DNA from: Desulfobacterales bacterium | GTDB taxonomy: Bacteria > Desulfobacterota > Desulfobacteria > Desulfobacterales > Desulfobacteraceae | Direction: 5' to 3' | Assembly (NCBI GenBank): GCA_022361095.1 | Contig: JAKSBO010001035.1 | Span: 1-5,323 of the forward strand | DNA: 5,323 nt | Part shown: one piece after another, positions 1-5,323 of the stretch | How positions within the stretch are numbered: the first letter of the stretch is position 1 | Layout: every line of letters begins with the position of its first letter | Position numbers and translations under genes: made by a program | The notes under the pieces: generated by a model | Database searches by the model: none | What the model saw: only the letters and a program-made list of their open reading frames with translations | Told to the model about the DNA's origin: nothing

Positions 1-1398
1 AATATTTGGCGATTTCCCTATGTTGCCTATGAAAACGGAGGCGGCGCATTTTTTATCCCGTATCTTTTTGCCATGCTTACAGCCGGTATTCCTTTCCTGA
101 TTCTGGAATTCGGCGTTGGGTATAAATTCAAGACCTCGGTTCCTAATATTTTCAGAACCCTGTCAGTCCGCTGGGAATGGCTTGGCTGGTGGCAGATTCT
201 GGTCTCCTTTATTATATCAATTTATTACGTGGCGGTCGTAGGCTGGACCATCTCTTATTTTGTTCTGGCTTTTACCCAGGGCTGGGGGGCGGATCCTGCC
301 AATTTCTTTTTTAAAGCCTATCTTCAGCTTTCAGATACCCCCTTTGCCTTTAACGGCATCCGGTGGCCCATACTTGGTGCCATCCTTTGTGTCTGGTTTA
401 TTTGCTGGATTGTGCTTTTCAGTGGTGTGAAAAAAGGGATTGAATCGGCCAGCAAAGTATTTATGCCTCTTCTTTTCATAATGGTTTTGGTCATCACGGC
501 CCGGGCTGTAACCCTGGAAGGGGCGCAAGAGGGCCTGAACTGGATGTTTAAGCCCGATTTTACGGCGCTTTTAAATTTCAAGGTATGGGTCGCGGCCTAT
601 GGGCAGCTTTTTTTTAGTCTTTCCATCGGCTTTGCCATTATGCTCACCTATGCAAGCTACCTGCCCAAGAATTCGGATATGACCAACAATGGGTTTATCA
701 CAGCCTTTTGCAATTGCGGATTCAGTATTCTCTGCGGTGTCATGGTTTTCTCGGTTCTGGGAAACATGGCTTCCCTGCAGGGCGTGGGGGTTGATAAAGT
801 GATCAGTTCGGGTGTGGGGCTGGCTTTTGTCACTATCCCCTCGGCCATTAACAGCCTACCCAGTCCTGTGTTTTTCGGCACCCTGTTCTTCGGCACCCTG
901 CTTTTTGCCGGATTAAGTTCCATGGTCTCCATCTGCGAGGTTTCGGTTTCAGTACTAATCGATCGTTTCAGCATCAGCCGCAAACGCGCTGCAAGTCTTT
1001 ATTGCGGCATCGGCATTTTGTGCGGTATCGTATTCGCCTCACATTCAGGCCTGCTGGTCCTGGATATCGTAGACAGGTTCATCAACAATTTTGGTGTACT
1101 GGCCGGGGGGCTTGTGGAGATTATCTTTCTGGCCTGGGTCTGCGGCCTTGACGGGTTTAAGGAAAAAATAAACCTGACAAGTGATTTTAAAGTCGGGGCA
1201 TTATGGGCCTTTTGCCTTAAAATCATCACCCCCGCTATTCTTGGCTATATGATTATATCCAACCTTGTCGGAGACATTAAAACCCCATACAGCGGGTATC
1301 CGTCTCTGGCCTTGTTTGTATTTGGCTGGTGCATGGTGGGTGGTATCATCATTCTAAGCTTAATTATCAGTTTTACCGTTCAAGGAGGTGAAAAATGA
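1..1398 (+). CDS. Sodium-dependent amino-acid transporter, NSS/SNF family (5' end outside window)
   Basis: Inner-membrane Na+-coupled symporter of the neurotransmitter:sodium symporter (LeuT-fold) family. The frame is open from base 1 and the first visible codons read NIWRFPY, then ENGGGAF. This is the unwound TM1 signature that lines the substrate and Na+ sites, so only about 20-30 N-terminal residues are missing. The ATG at 73 lies inside this conserved region and is not the true start. Further family marks are GQLFFSLS (about 601-624, TM6) and AGLSS (907-921, TM8), where LeuT has its Na2 ligands Ala and Ser/Thr-Ser. Hydrophobic segments repeat to the C-terminus, which ends in a short QGGEK tail; about 465 residues are visible, near the normal family length. 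Its stop overlaps the start of a MetS-like small subunit, which points to the MetP type of methionine/alanine importer. The family call is firm; the substrate is inferred only from that neighbour. Confidence 0.95.
   Translation, partial: NIWRFPYVAYENGGGAFFIPYLFAMLTAGIPFLILEFGVGYKFKTSVPNIFRTLSVRWEWLGWWQILVSFIISIYYVAVVGWTISYFVLAFTQGWGADPANFFFKAYLQLSDTPFAFNGIRWPILGAILCVWFICWIVLFSGVKKGIESASKVFMPLLFIMVLVITARAVTLEGAQEGLNWMFKPDFTALLNFKVWVAAYGQLFFSLSIGFAIMLTYASYLPKNSDMTNNGFITAFCNCGFSILCGVMVFSVLGNMASLQGVGVDKVISSGVGLAFVTIPSAINSLPSPVFFGTLFFGTLLFAGLSSMVSICEVSVSVLIDRFSISRKRAASLYCGIGILCGIVFASHSGLLVLDIVDRFINNFGVLAGGLVEIIFLAWVCGLDGFKEKINLTSDFKVGALWAFCLKIITPAILGYMIISNLVGDIKTPYSGYPSLALFVFGWCMVGGIIILSLIISFTVQGGEK
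1382..1390 (+). promoter_or_regulatory. Strong Shine-Dalgarno site for the MetS-like small subunit
   Basis: AAGGAGGTG is a near-perfect match to the anti-Shine-Dalgarno sequence. GGAGG (1384-1388) lies 6 nt before the ATG at 1395. It is embedded in the last codons of the transporter gene and fixes the start of a very short reading frame that would otherwise be easy to miss. Confidence 0.85.
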
Positions 1399-1496
1399 TG
1401 ACTTCCGCTATTGTCATGATGGCTTTAGGGCTGGGTATTACATGGATTGGGGCCGGTGTCTGCATTGCCATTGCCATTAAGAAAAAGCAGCTTTAA
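1395..1496 (+). CDS. metS: MetS-like small subunit of NSS amino-acid importer (33 aa)
   Basis: A 33-residue single-helix membrane protein. It begins MMTSAIVMM, continues with a hydrophobic helix containing a Trp-Ile-Gly-Ala-Gly stretch, and ends in a positively charged tail IKKKQL, which predicts the C-terminus in the cytoplasm. This is the layout of the MetS family (putative methionine/alanine importer small subunit), whose founding member in Corynebacterium is required with MetP for methionine uptake. The ATG overlaps the transporter stop as ATGA and has a strong ribosome site 6 nt upstream, so translation is probably coupled and both subunits made together. A second in-frame ATG at 1398 would shorten it by one residue. 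It could be another tiny hydrophobic peptide, but its position directly after an NSS gene, the double Met start and the basic tail make the assignment likely. The function in this organism is inferred. Confidence 0.82.
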   Translation: MMTSAIVMMALGLGITWIGAGVCIAIAIKKKQL

Positions 1497-1513
1497 GACA
1501 AGGGTTATTTATT

Positions 1514-1554
1514 GATAAAGGCTTATCTGCCCGGGAACTGATTCCTGAAATCAG
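1514..1554 (+). other. Two small hairpins downstream of the importer operon
   Basis: Two consecutive perfect stems are visible. GATAA (1514-1518) pairs with TTATC (1523-1527) around AGGC. CTGATT (1538-1543) pairs with AATCAG (1549-1554) around CCTGA. Neither is followed by a T-run, so they are poor intrinsic terminators. They may belong to the end of the importer transcript or be leftover domain IV sequence of the intron tail that follows. The 5' limit of the intron remnant cannot be fixed within 1497-1557. Confidence 0.3.
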
Positions 1555-1925
1555 CCGGACCGCCTTGGCACGTGAGCCGTATGCCGGCTGGCCCGGGAGG
1601 GCTCCCCTAGTGATGGGGAGTCCCATCCCGATTCTCTTTTTTCTGCCACATACAGTTGAAAAGATACTGCTTTTCCTTCCATCTGAAAATGTTCTGCCAC
1701 AAATTCTATTCTTTTCAGCAAAGAAAAACCATTATGTTGAATCAGCTCAAGAAGGTGTTTGCGACTGTGCTGATAATTTACCAATCCGTCTTTACCTTTC
1801 GGCTTTTCCATAAATTTTGATTGCTGGGGATTGGTACTCTCCTGGACAATAAAAGCCCATATTCCCGTTTTTTTTATATTTGGGGGCTGATATGGGAATG
1901 TTGATTTTGTCTTTTTTATTGCCAT
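1551..1925 (-). pseudogene. C-terminal remnant of a probable SAM-dependent methyltransferase
   Basis: The 124-codon minus-strand frame contains two pieces that resemble the end of a class I methyltransferase of the predicted, often TPR-linked, type: GIWAFIVQES (residues 21-30; compare the common PGG-x-x-x-F-x-V-E strand) and NYQHSRKHLLELIQHNGFSLL (the HS-x-x-L-x-x-L-x-x-x-GF helix), then a final strand FQLYVAEKR (89-97). The SAM-binding N-terminal part, with its GxGxG loop, is absent. Residues 98-124 have no such character and are read through the antisense of the intron-like tail, starting at the predicted intron boundary. An ATG at 1925 with AAGGGA just upstream could still allow translation, and the upstream frame closes at a stop without further homology. 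I read it as a broken gene; a small expressed fragment cannot be excluded. The family call is by eye only. Confidence 0.45.
1557..1632 (+). mobile_element. 5'-truncated group II intron remnant: domain V- and VI-like tail
   Basis: The segment folds into two adjacent hairpins in the order and geometry of group II intron domains V and VI. The domain V candidate (1557-1594) starts with a CCGCC lower strand, has GGC (1567-1569) paired with GCC (1583-1585), a two-base bulge AT at 1581-1582 on the 3' side, and an upper stem ACG/CGT around TGAGC. It is imperfect, with two mismatches and a bulged T. The domain VI candidate (1595-1629) pairs GGG-A-GGG-CTCCCC with GGGGAG-T-CCC-A-T-CCC around TAGTGAT. 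It leaves A1625 bulged, eight bases from a 3' end at CCCGAT (1632), which is where a branch-point adenosine belongs. No reverse transcriptase and no domains I-IV fit between the small subunit stop and here, so this would be a dead 5'-truncated copy. The alternative is an ordinary GC-rich hairpin. Confidence 0.5.
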
Positions 1926-1935
1926 ATATTCCCTT

Positions 1936-1987
1936 TTGAGATATTTTATATGTAATTTTATGTCTTAAAATATAACTTTTAGGGTGA
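1936..1987 (+). promoter_or_regulatory. AT-rich promoter/operator candidate and ribosome site for the HTH gene
   Basis: This AT-rich stretch is the only leader available to the HTH-hydrolase pair. TTGAGA (1936-1941) lies 17 bp before TATGTC (1959-1964), a weak sigma70-like pair. Other -10-like words are TAAAAT (1966-1971) and TATAAC (1971-1976), without a good -35. A direct repeat, ATTTTATATGT (1943-1953) and ATTTTATGT (1955-1963), with a 12-bp period between starts, could be an operator for the HTH protein. GGTGA (1983-1987) is the probable ribosome site, 7 nt before the TTG start. Confidence 0.3.
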
Positions 1988-1994
1988 AATCGTC

Positions 1995-2405
1995 TTGTCT
2001 ATGTATACTGTAAATGAAGCGGCAGAGGTTTTGAAGCTGCACCCCAAGACAGTGAGAAGGAAGATTAAGGATGGAAGCATAGAGGCTGTCCGTGTCGGAG
2101 GACAATACCGTATCAGTCAGCAGGAGATGGATTCCATTCTCGGTGATGCTTATAAGGAGGAACAAGTCAGAAAGCAGAATCGATCTGCCATTGTTTCCAG
2201 TATTGTCGATATTGAAGGGGTCGGCAAAAATGATGGAATCAGGATGAGCAATACGATAACGGCGGCGTTGAATACTGCAAAGATGAACGTAAATGTCAAT
2301 TGTGTTTATTATGAAGCGCTAGGCAGGCTCAAAGTTGTCGTGACTTCCGGAATTGAATCGGCGCCGGAAGTATTGCTTATGGTCAGAGGCCTGTTAAAGA
2401 CCTGA
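1995..2405 (+). CDS. Excisionase/MerR-type helix-turn-helix protein with uncharacterised C-terminal domain
   Basis: A 136-residue predicted DNA-binding protein. Residues 4-49 are a winged helix-turn-helix of the excisionase (HTH_17) type: YTVNEAAEVLKLHPKTVRR forms the two helices, followed by the wing VRVGGQYRIS and an E-x-x-x-x-L helix. A charged linker (about 52-63) leads to a C-terminal domain (64-136) with strands at SAIVSSIVDI, NVNCVYYE and LKVVVTS and helices at RMSNTITAALNTA and APEVLLMVRGLL. This alpha/beta pattern could be a small sensing or dimerisation domain that I cannot name. The start is set at TTG 1995 because GGTGA lies 7 nt upstream; the ATG at 2001 would sit 13 nt away. It is followed after 17 nt by an alpha/beta hydrolase in the same direction, so it probably regulates that operon. 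No integrase is nearby, so a role as a phage or element Xis is unlikely. Confidence 0.85.
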   Translation: MSMYTVNEAAEVLKLHPKTVRRKIKDGSIEAVRVGGQYRISQQEMDSILGDAYKEEQVRKQNRSAIVSSIVDIEGVGKNDGIRMSNTITAALNTAKMNVNVNCVYYEALGRLKVVVTSGIESAPEVLLMVRGLLKT

Positions 2406-2422
2406 AAAATGAGGATCGAACA

Positions 2423-3271
2423 ATGATTTATAAATCGGATGTTGGTCAAAAAGTTGTTTTGGAAAGATATAAAGAAATTTTATCTTTCTGGCCTGTGGAA
2501 AATAGGCAGTATCATGTTGATACCAGGTATGGAGAAACTTTTGTCATAGAGTCAGGCAGCAGGACTAAACCTCCTTTGCTTTTGCTTCACGGCAGTGTCT
2601 CAAATTCATTTTGCTGGTTTGGAGATGTGGAAAGGTTAAGCGAAAATTATAACGTATATGCAATAGATATCATTGGTGAAGCGGGGTTTTCATCGCCGGA
2701 GCGTCCTGCGTACGAAAAAGGACATTATGCTGAATGGTTGAAAGATGTCGTTTCGGAATTGGCGTTAAAATCTGTCTCGCTTGTAGGGTTGTCCCTTGGG
2801 GGGTGGATGGCTTTAGATTTTACAACAAGATATCCTGAATTCGCGGATAATTTGATTTTAATATGTCCTGGCGGACTATCCCGGGAAAAAACCGGGTTTC
2901 TTTTAAAATTTATTTTTTATTCTTTTGCAGGGGAGTGGGGGAAAAGGAAAATATGGACCTTGCTGAACGGCGGGAAAAAATTGGAACTGACATCAGACGG
3001 TATGAGGGCGGCAATGGATTTTACAGCATTGATAAGCAAGCATTTCAAACCGAGAATGGCTAAGCTTCCCCTTTACGGGAAAGATAAACTGTCCCGGATT
3101 GATATACCTGCTATGCTTATTTATGGGGAAAAGGATTGTATTCACAATGTGCCTGAGAGTGTGGATGTGTTTGAAAGATGGGTGCCGAAAGCAAGGATAG
3201 AAGTGCTGCCGGATACTGGGCATATCGTTGTTAACCAGACAGGGAGAATGTTGGATTTTCTAGCAGGGTAA
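2423..3271 (+). CDS. Alpha/beta-fold hydrolase (carboxylesterase-like)
   Basis: A 282-residue cytoplasmic serine hydrolase with no signal peptide. The alpha/beta-hydrolase elements are in order: the oxyanion strand LLLLHGS (His56-Gly57), the strand VYAIDIIGEAG (78-88), the nucleophile elbow GLSLGG with Ser124, the acid in YGEKD (Asp238), and the catalytic histidine in DTGH (His267). The triad is therefore complete and the length is normal. The cap region (about 150-215) is Lys/Phe-rich and would set substrate choice. By eye it is closest to the YbfK-like carboxylesterase group, whose members carry a similar AVDIIGE strand, but the substrate is unknown. The ATG at 2423 has GAGGA (2411-2415) 7 nt upstream. 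It lies 17 nt after the HTH gene and is probably cotranscribed. It converges on the barrel gene with only 15 nt between the two stop codons. Confidence 0.92.
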   Translation: MIYKSDVGQKVVLERYKEILSFWPVENRQYHVDTRYGETFVIESGSRTKPPLLLLHGSVSNSFCWFGDVERLSENYNVYAIDIIGEAGFSSPERPAYEKGHYAEWLKDVVSELALKSVSLVGLSLGGWMALDFTTRYPEFADNLILICPGGLSREKTGFLLKFIFYSFAGEWGKRKIWTLLNGGKKLELTSDGMRAAMDFTALISKHFKPRMAKLPLYGKDKLSRIDIPAMLIYGEKDCIHNVPESVDVFERWVPKARIEVLPDTGHIVVNQTGRMLDFLAG

Positions 3272-3286
3272 TATGGGGTTCTAATT

Positions 3287-4624
3287 TTAGAAATACCAGG
3301 CAACCCAGGCTGAGATGGTGTCAGCCGGGGCGGTGTAAAATTGGGTGCCGGTGATGGTATACCCGCCGTACTCGGTCTCCTTTGCGCCCCAATTGAACAG
3401 GGCGGTGAGTGTGATACGGATATTGTCGGAAAAATCATACACAATTCTTGGCAGCAGGGCTCCCGAACCGTCATGCAGGTTGATAATGGGCGTGATGTAA
3501 GCATTTACCAGGGGATGGACTTCCAGGTTGAGGTTGGCCGAGGCATACCAGTTTGCCAAAACAAATAATTCGCCCCGGTCTATGCGGTCGGCTACCGCCG
3601 GATCGGCAAGTTCTTTGGCATAATCATTTTTGGAAAGCCCGTTGTAATAGAGCTCCACATATCCATACCAGTTTTTGTTAAGCCAGACCCAGGAGTAGTC
3701 GATGTTGGCCACGGCAGAGAGGTAGAAAGACCGGCCCCGGCTGGCTTCATTAAGAAAGGTGCCGGTGAGATCCAGACGGAAGGCGGCGTCTTTTACGGCA
3801 CCCACGGTGCCGATGCCGGTGACGATATCCTCGTAGTGCCGGGCCACCATAAAGTCGGCTTCCACCCCGCCGATGTAGGTGTGAACCTTGGCCCCCAGGG
3901 AGGATTCATCCAGTCCGGTGCTGCCGGTGGACGGATTCCGGTGGGCCACGTAGATCAGATCCACATCCACCCCTTTGACAGGAAACTGGACCAGGGCCAG
4001 GTCATCTCCTGTTTTGTAATCCCGCTCCAGGTCTGTGGGGGAGAAGGGATTGAAAAGATCCATGGGATTGAAGGTAAAGCCGTGTCCCCAGGTTACGGCC
4101 TGGCGGCCCAGGCGGATCTCTCCCCAGGACGGGGCGTATGAGAAGAACGCCCGGTCCAGGCGATGGTAGATCAGGGACGAGTTGCCGTTGTGCAGGGTGG
4201 CGGTCAGGTCAAACAACCTGCGGTCATCACTGACCGGGCTGAACAGTCCGTCGGGGTAAAGATCGGGAAACCGTTTTTTAAACGCTTGACCCGTTTTCCG
4301 GGTATCACCGCCCCCGGCCAGGATTTCGTAGTTGAGTTCCGTGTAAAAGGTGTTGCCGAAAAAGGTTTTATTGTTCAGGCGCAGTTCACCATAGCCGTCA
4401 TAATCGGGGGAGAGGCCCACGGACTCGTATGGTGTGTCCGATCGAGGTAAGAGTGCCCGGGTGTATAGCTTGACATGGCCGTCCCATTCGGTTTCCGGGC
4501 CGGTTGCTTCTTGTACCCGGGCCAAAGAGAGACCGGCGGAGCACCAGGCCAATAGCACTGCCAGCACCAGGGCTGCACACAGGATGGGGGGGCATCCCTG
4601 TTTATCTTTGCTTTTGAAGATCAT
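3287..4624 (-). CDS. Outer-membrane beta-barrel protein (DUF1302-like porin type)
   Basis: A 445-residue exported protein. Residues 1-35 are a signal peptide: basic KSKDK, a hydrophobic core ILCAALVLAVLLAW and a likely cleavage after GLSLA. The mature part shows repeated amphipathic strands rich in Tyr, Trp and Gly. It ends in SAWVAWYF, a terminal aromatic of the kind read by the BAM complex. A central conserved-looking block, GEIRLGRQAVTWG (168-180), then FNPMDLFNPFSPTD (185-198) and DYKTGDD (202-208), recalls barrel proteins of the DUF1302 and related porin groups; this is from memory. The start overlaps the ABC ATPase stop by 23 nt, with AGGTGA just upstream (about 4628-4633), so it is translated in the same operon. 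This arrangement suggests that the barrel serves the ABC system, by export or outer-membrane assembly, but the cargo is unknown. It could also be an independent porin. Confidence 0.85.
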   Translation of the reverse strand: MIFKSKDKQGCPPILCAALVLAVLLAWCSAGLSLARVQEATGPETEWDGHVKLYTRALLPRSDTPYESVGLSPDYDGYGELRLNNKTFFGNTFYTELNYEILAGGGDTRKTGQAFKKRFPDLYPDGLFSPVSDDRRLFDLTATLHNGNSSLIYHRLDRAFFSYAPSWGEIRLGRQAVTWGHGFTFNPMDLFNPFSPTDLERDYKTGDDLALVQFPVKGVDVDLIYVAHRNPSTGSTGLDESSLGAKVHTYIGGVEADFMVARHYEDIVTGIGTVGAVKDAAFRLDLTGTFLNEASRGRSFYLSAVANIDYSWVWLNKNWYGYVELYYNGLSKNDYAKELADPAVADRIDRGELFVLANWYASANLNLEVHPLVNAYITPIINLHDGSGALLPRIVYDFSDNIRITLTALFNWGAKETEYGGYTITGTQFYTAPADTISAWVAWYF

Positions 4625-5291
4625 CAGTCACCTTTCCGTCTTTAAGCCGGATAATTCTTCGGGAAAAACCCATTACCATTGGGTCATGGGTGGAAAAAAT
4701 AAAGGTGACGTTGCGTTGTTCATTCATCCGGGCCATCATTTCAAGGAGGCCTTGGCCGGTGTGGGAATCCAGGTTGGCCGTGGGTTCGTCCGCCAGCACG
4801 ATGGCAGGATTGGAAACAATGGCCCTGGCCACGGCCACACGCTGCTGCTGGCCCCCGGACAGTTCGGCCGGCCGCCGGTCATGCATGCCGGAAAGGCCCA
4901 CGTCATCCAGTACTGCCTTGGCCCGCTCGGTTCTTTTTTTGGCGGGGACACCCTGCATGAGCATGACATATTCCACGTTTTCCCGGGCGGACAAAACCGG
5001 AATGATATTATAGGCCTGGAACACAAAACCGATTTTATTCAGGCGGATGTCGGCCAGTTGTGACTGGGAGAGATCGGTGATGGGGTCATTGTCCAGAATA
5101 ATTGTTCCCCGGCTGGGGGTGTCCAGGCCGCCGATGAGGTTGAGCAGGGTGGTTTTGCCCGAGCCCGAAGGCCCGGAAAGGGCGGTGAACTCCCCTGTTT
5201 TAATGGAAAGGGTAATGCCGTCCAGGGCATGGACCAAGACCTTGCCCTGCCTGTATGTTTTGCCGATATCTTTGATTTCAACCATATTCAT
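4602..5291 (-). CDS. ABC transporter ATPase, LolD/MacB type
   Basis: A 229-residue nucleotide-binding subunit with every motif intact: Walker A GPSGSGKTT (40-48), Q-loop FVFQ (Gln92), signature LSGGQQQR (144-151), Walker B IVLADEP with catalytic Glu169, D-loop NLD and H-loop His202 in STHD. The sequence FQAYNIIPVLSARENV after the Q-loop is typical of the LolD/MacB/FtsE-like class, which works with FtsX-like permeases in lipoprotein release or periplasm-powered export. It acts at the cytoplasmic face of the inner membrane. An in-frame stop at 5298-5300 forces the start to ATG 5291 or the ATG at 5285; 5291 is preferred because a weak GGA lies 9 nt upstream. No permease is visible: the next gene is a barrel protein overlapping by 23 nt, so a permease, if linked, must lie beyond the right edge. 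The family is certain; LolD and MacB cannot be told apart here. Confidence 0.95.
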   Translation of the reverse strand: MNMVEIKDIGKTYRQGKVLVHALDGITLSIKTGEFTALSGPSGSGKTTLLNLIGGLDTPSRGTIILDNDPITDLSQSQLADIRLNKIGFVFQAYNIIPVLSARENVEYVMLMQGVPAKKRTERAKAVLDDVGLSGMHDRRPAELSGGQQQRVAVARAIVSNPAIVLADEPTANLDSHTGQGLLEMMARMNEQRNVTFIFSTHDPMVMGFSRRIIRLKDGKVTDDLQKQR

Positions 5292-5323
5292 GGGTTTTTA
5301 TCCATTTTTTTAAATTTTATATG
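5288..5323 (-). CDS. Possible 3' end of an upstream operon gene (partial)
   Basis: On the minus strand a frame is open from the window edge to TGA at 5290-5288 and would end in KFKKMDKNP. Its stop would overlap the ATPase start as ATGA, a common sign of translational coupling. Only 11 codons are visible and the stretch is AT-rich, so it may equally be non-coding leader. If it is real, the missing permease or a lipoprotein-carrier gene would be a natural candidate. Confidence 0.2.
   Translation of the reverse strand, partial: HIKFKKMDKNP

Noticed and set aside
1565..1813. Plus-strand open frame of 82 codons
   Set aside because: It starts inside the hairpin tail, has no ribosome site and runs antisense to the methyltransferase remnant, with no recognisable motif.
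1995..2405. Phage or integrative-element excisionase (Xis)
   Set aside because: No integrase, att-like repeat or tRNA is in the window, and the extra C-terminal domain with a hydrolase partner points to a regulator.
3279..3292. TTCTA/TAGAA hairpin between the convergent genes as a bidirectional terminator
   Set aside because: A five-base AT-rich stem without a T-run is too weak, and it overlaps the stop codon of the barrel gene.
3836..4450. Two plus-strand open frames of about 100 codons
   Set aside because: Both are antisense to the barrel gene, lack ribosome sites and show no family features.
4535..4624. Lipoprotein signal peptide at Cys28 of the barrel protein
   Set aside because: The residues before Cys are L-L-A-W; Trp at -1 does not fit a lipobox, and a signal peptidase I site after GLSLA fits better.
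4434..5063. Plus-strand open frame of 209 codons
   Set aside because: It is antisense to the intact ATPase and barrel genes; its Gly/His-rich composition is what the antisense of such GC-rich coding gives.
1..5323. CRISPR array, tRNA or rRNA genes
   Set aside because: No regularly spaced repeats, cloverleaf or rRNA-like sequence was seen on either strand.

Overview
The window looks like a chromosomal stretch from a Gram-negative bacterium. A beta-barrel outer-membrane protein with a signal peptide and terminal aromatic residue shows the cell envelope type. The gene mix (Na+ symporter, LolD/MacB-type ATPase, group II intron debris, moderate GC) would suit a Desulfobacterota species; that placement is inference from memory and was not tested.

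Layout. (1) 1-1496, plus strand: a two-gene operon made of a neurotransmitter:sodium symporter (NSS/SNF family) whose first ~25 codons lie outside the window, and a 33-residue one-helix protein that overlaps it by ATGA and matches the MetS small-subunit type. Together they look like a Na+-driven amino-acid (methionine/alanine-type) importer. (2) 1497-1994: no intact gene. It holds two small hairpins, a short element that folds like the domain V-VI tail of a group II intron (with a bulged adenosine 8 nt from the predicted 3' end), and on the minus strand the C-terminal remnant of a probable SAM-dependent methyltransferase. That reading frame runs out of its homologous part exactly at the predicted intron boundary. 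An AT-rich promoter-like stretch with a direct repeat follows. (3) 1995-3271, plus strand: a two-gene cassette of an excisionase/MerR-type helix-turn-helix protein with an uncharacterised C-terminal domain, and an alpha/beta hydrolase with a complete catalytic triad. It is visibly more AT-rich than the genes downstream. (4) 3287-5291, minus strand, convergent with the hydrolase: an ABC ATPase followed, with a 23-nt overlap, by an outer-membrane beta-barrel protein. No permease is in view; it may lie beyond the right edge, where a reading frame ends in an ATGA overlap with the ATPase start.

How they work together. The importer pair and the ATPase/barrel pair are each tightly coupled translation units. 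The HTH-hydrolase pair reads as a self-contained regulator-enzyme module. The debris between the importer and this module marks a site of past insertion and deletion. The least-described parts are the intron tail/methyltransferase junction and the C-terminal domain of the HTH protein.
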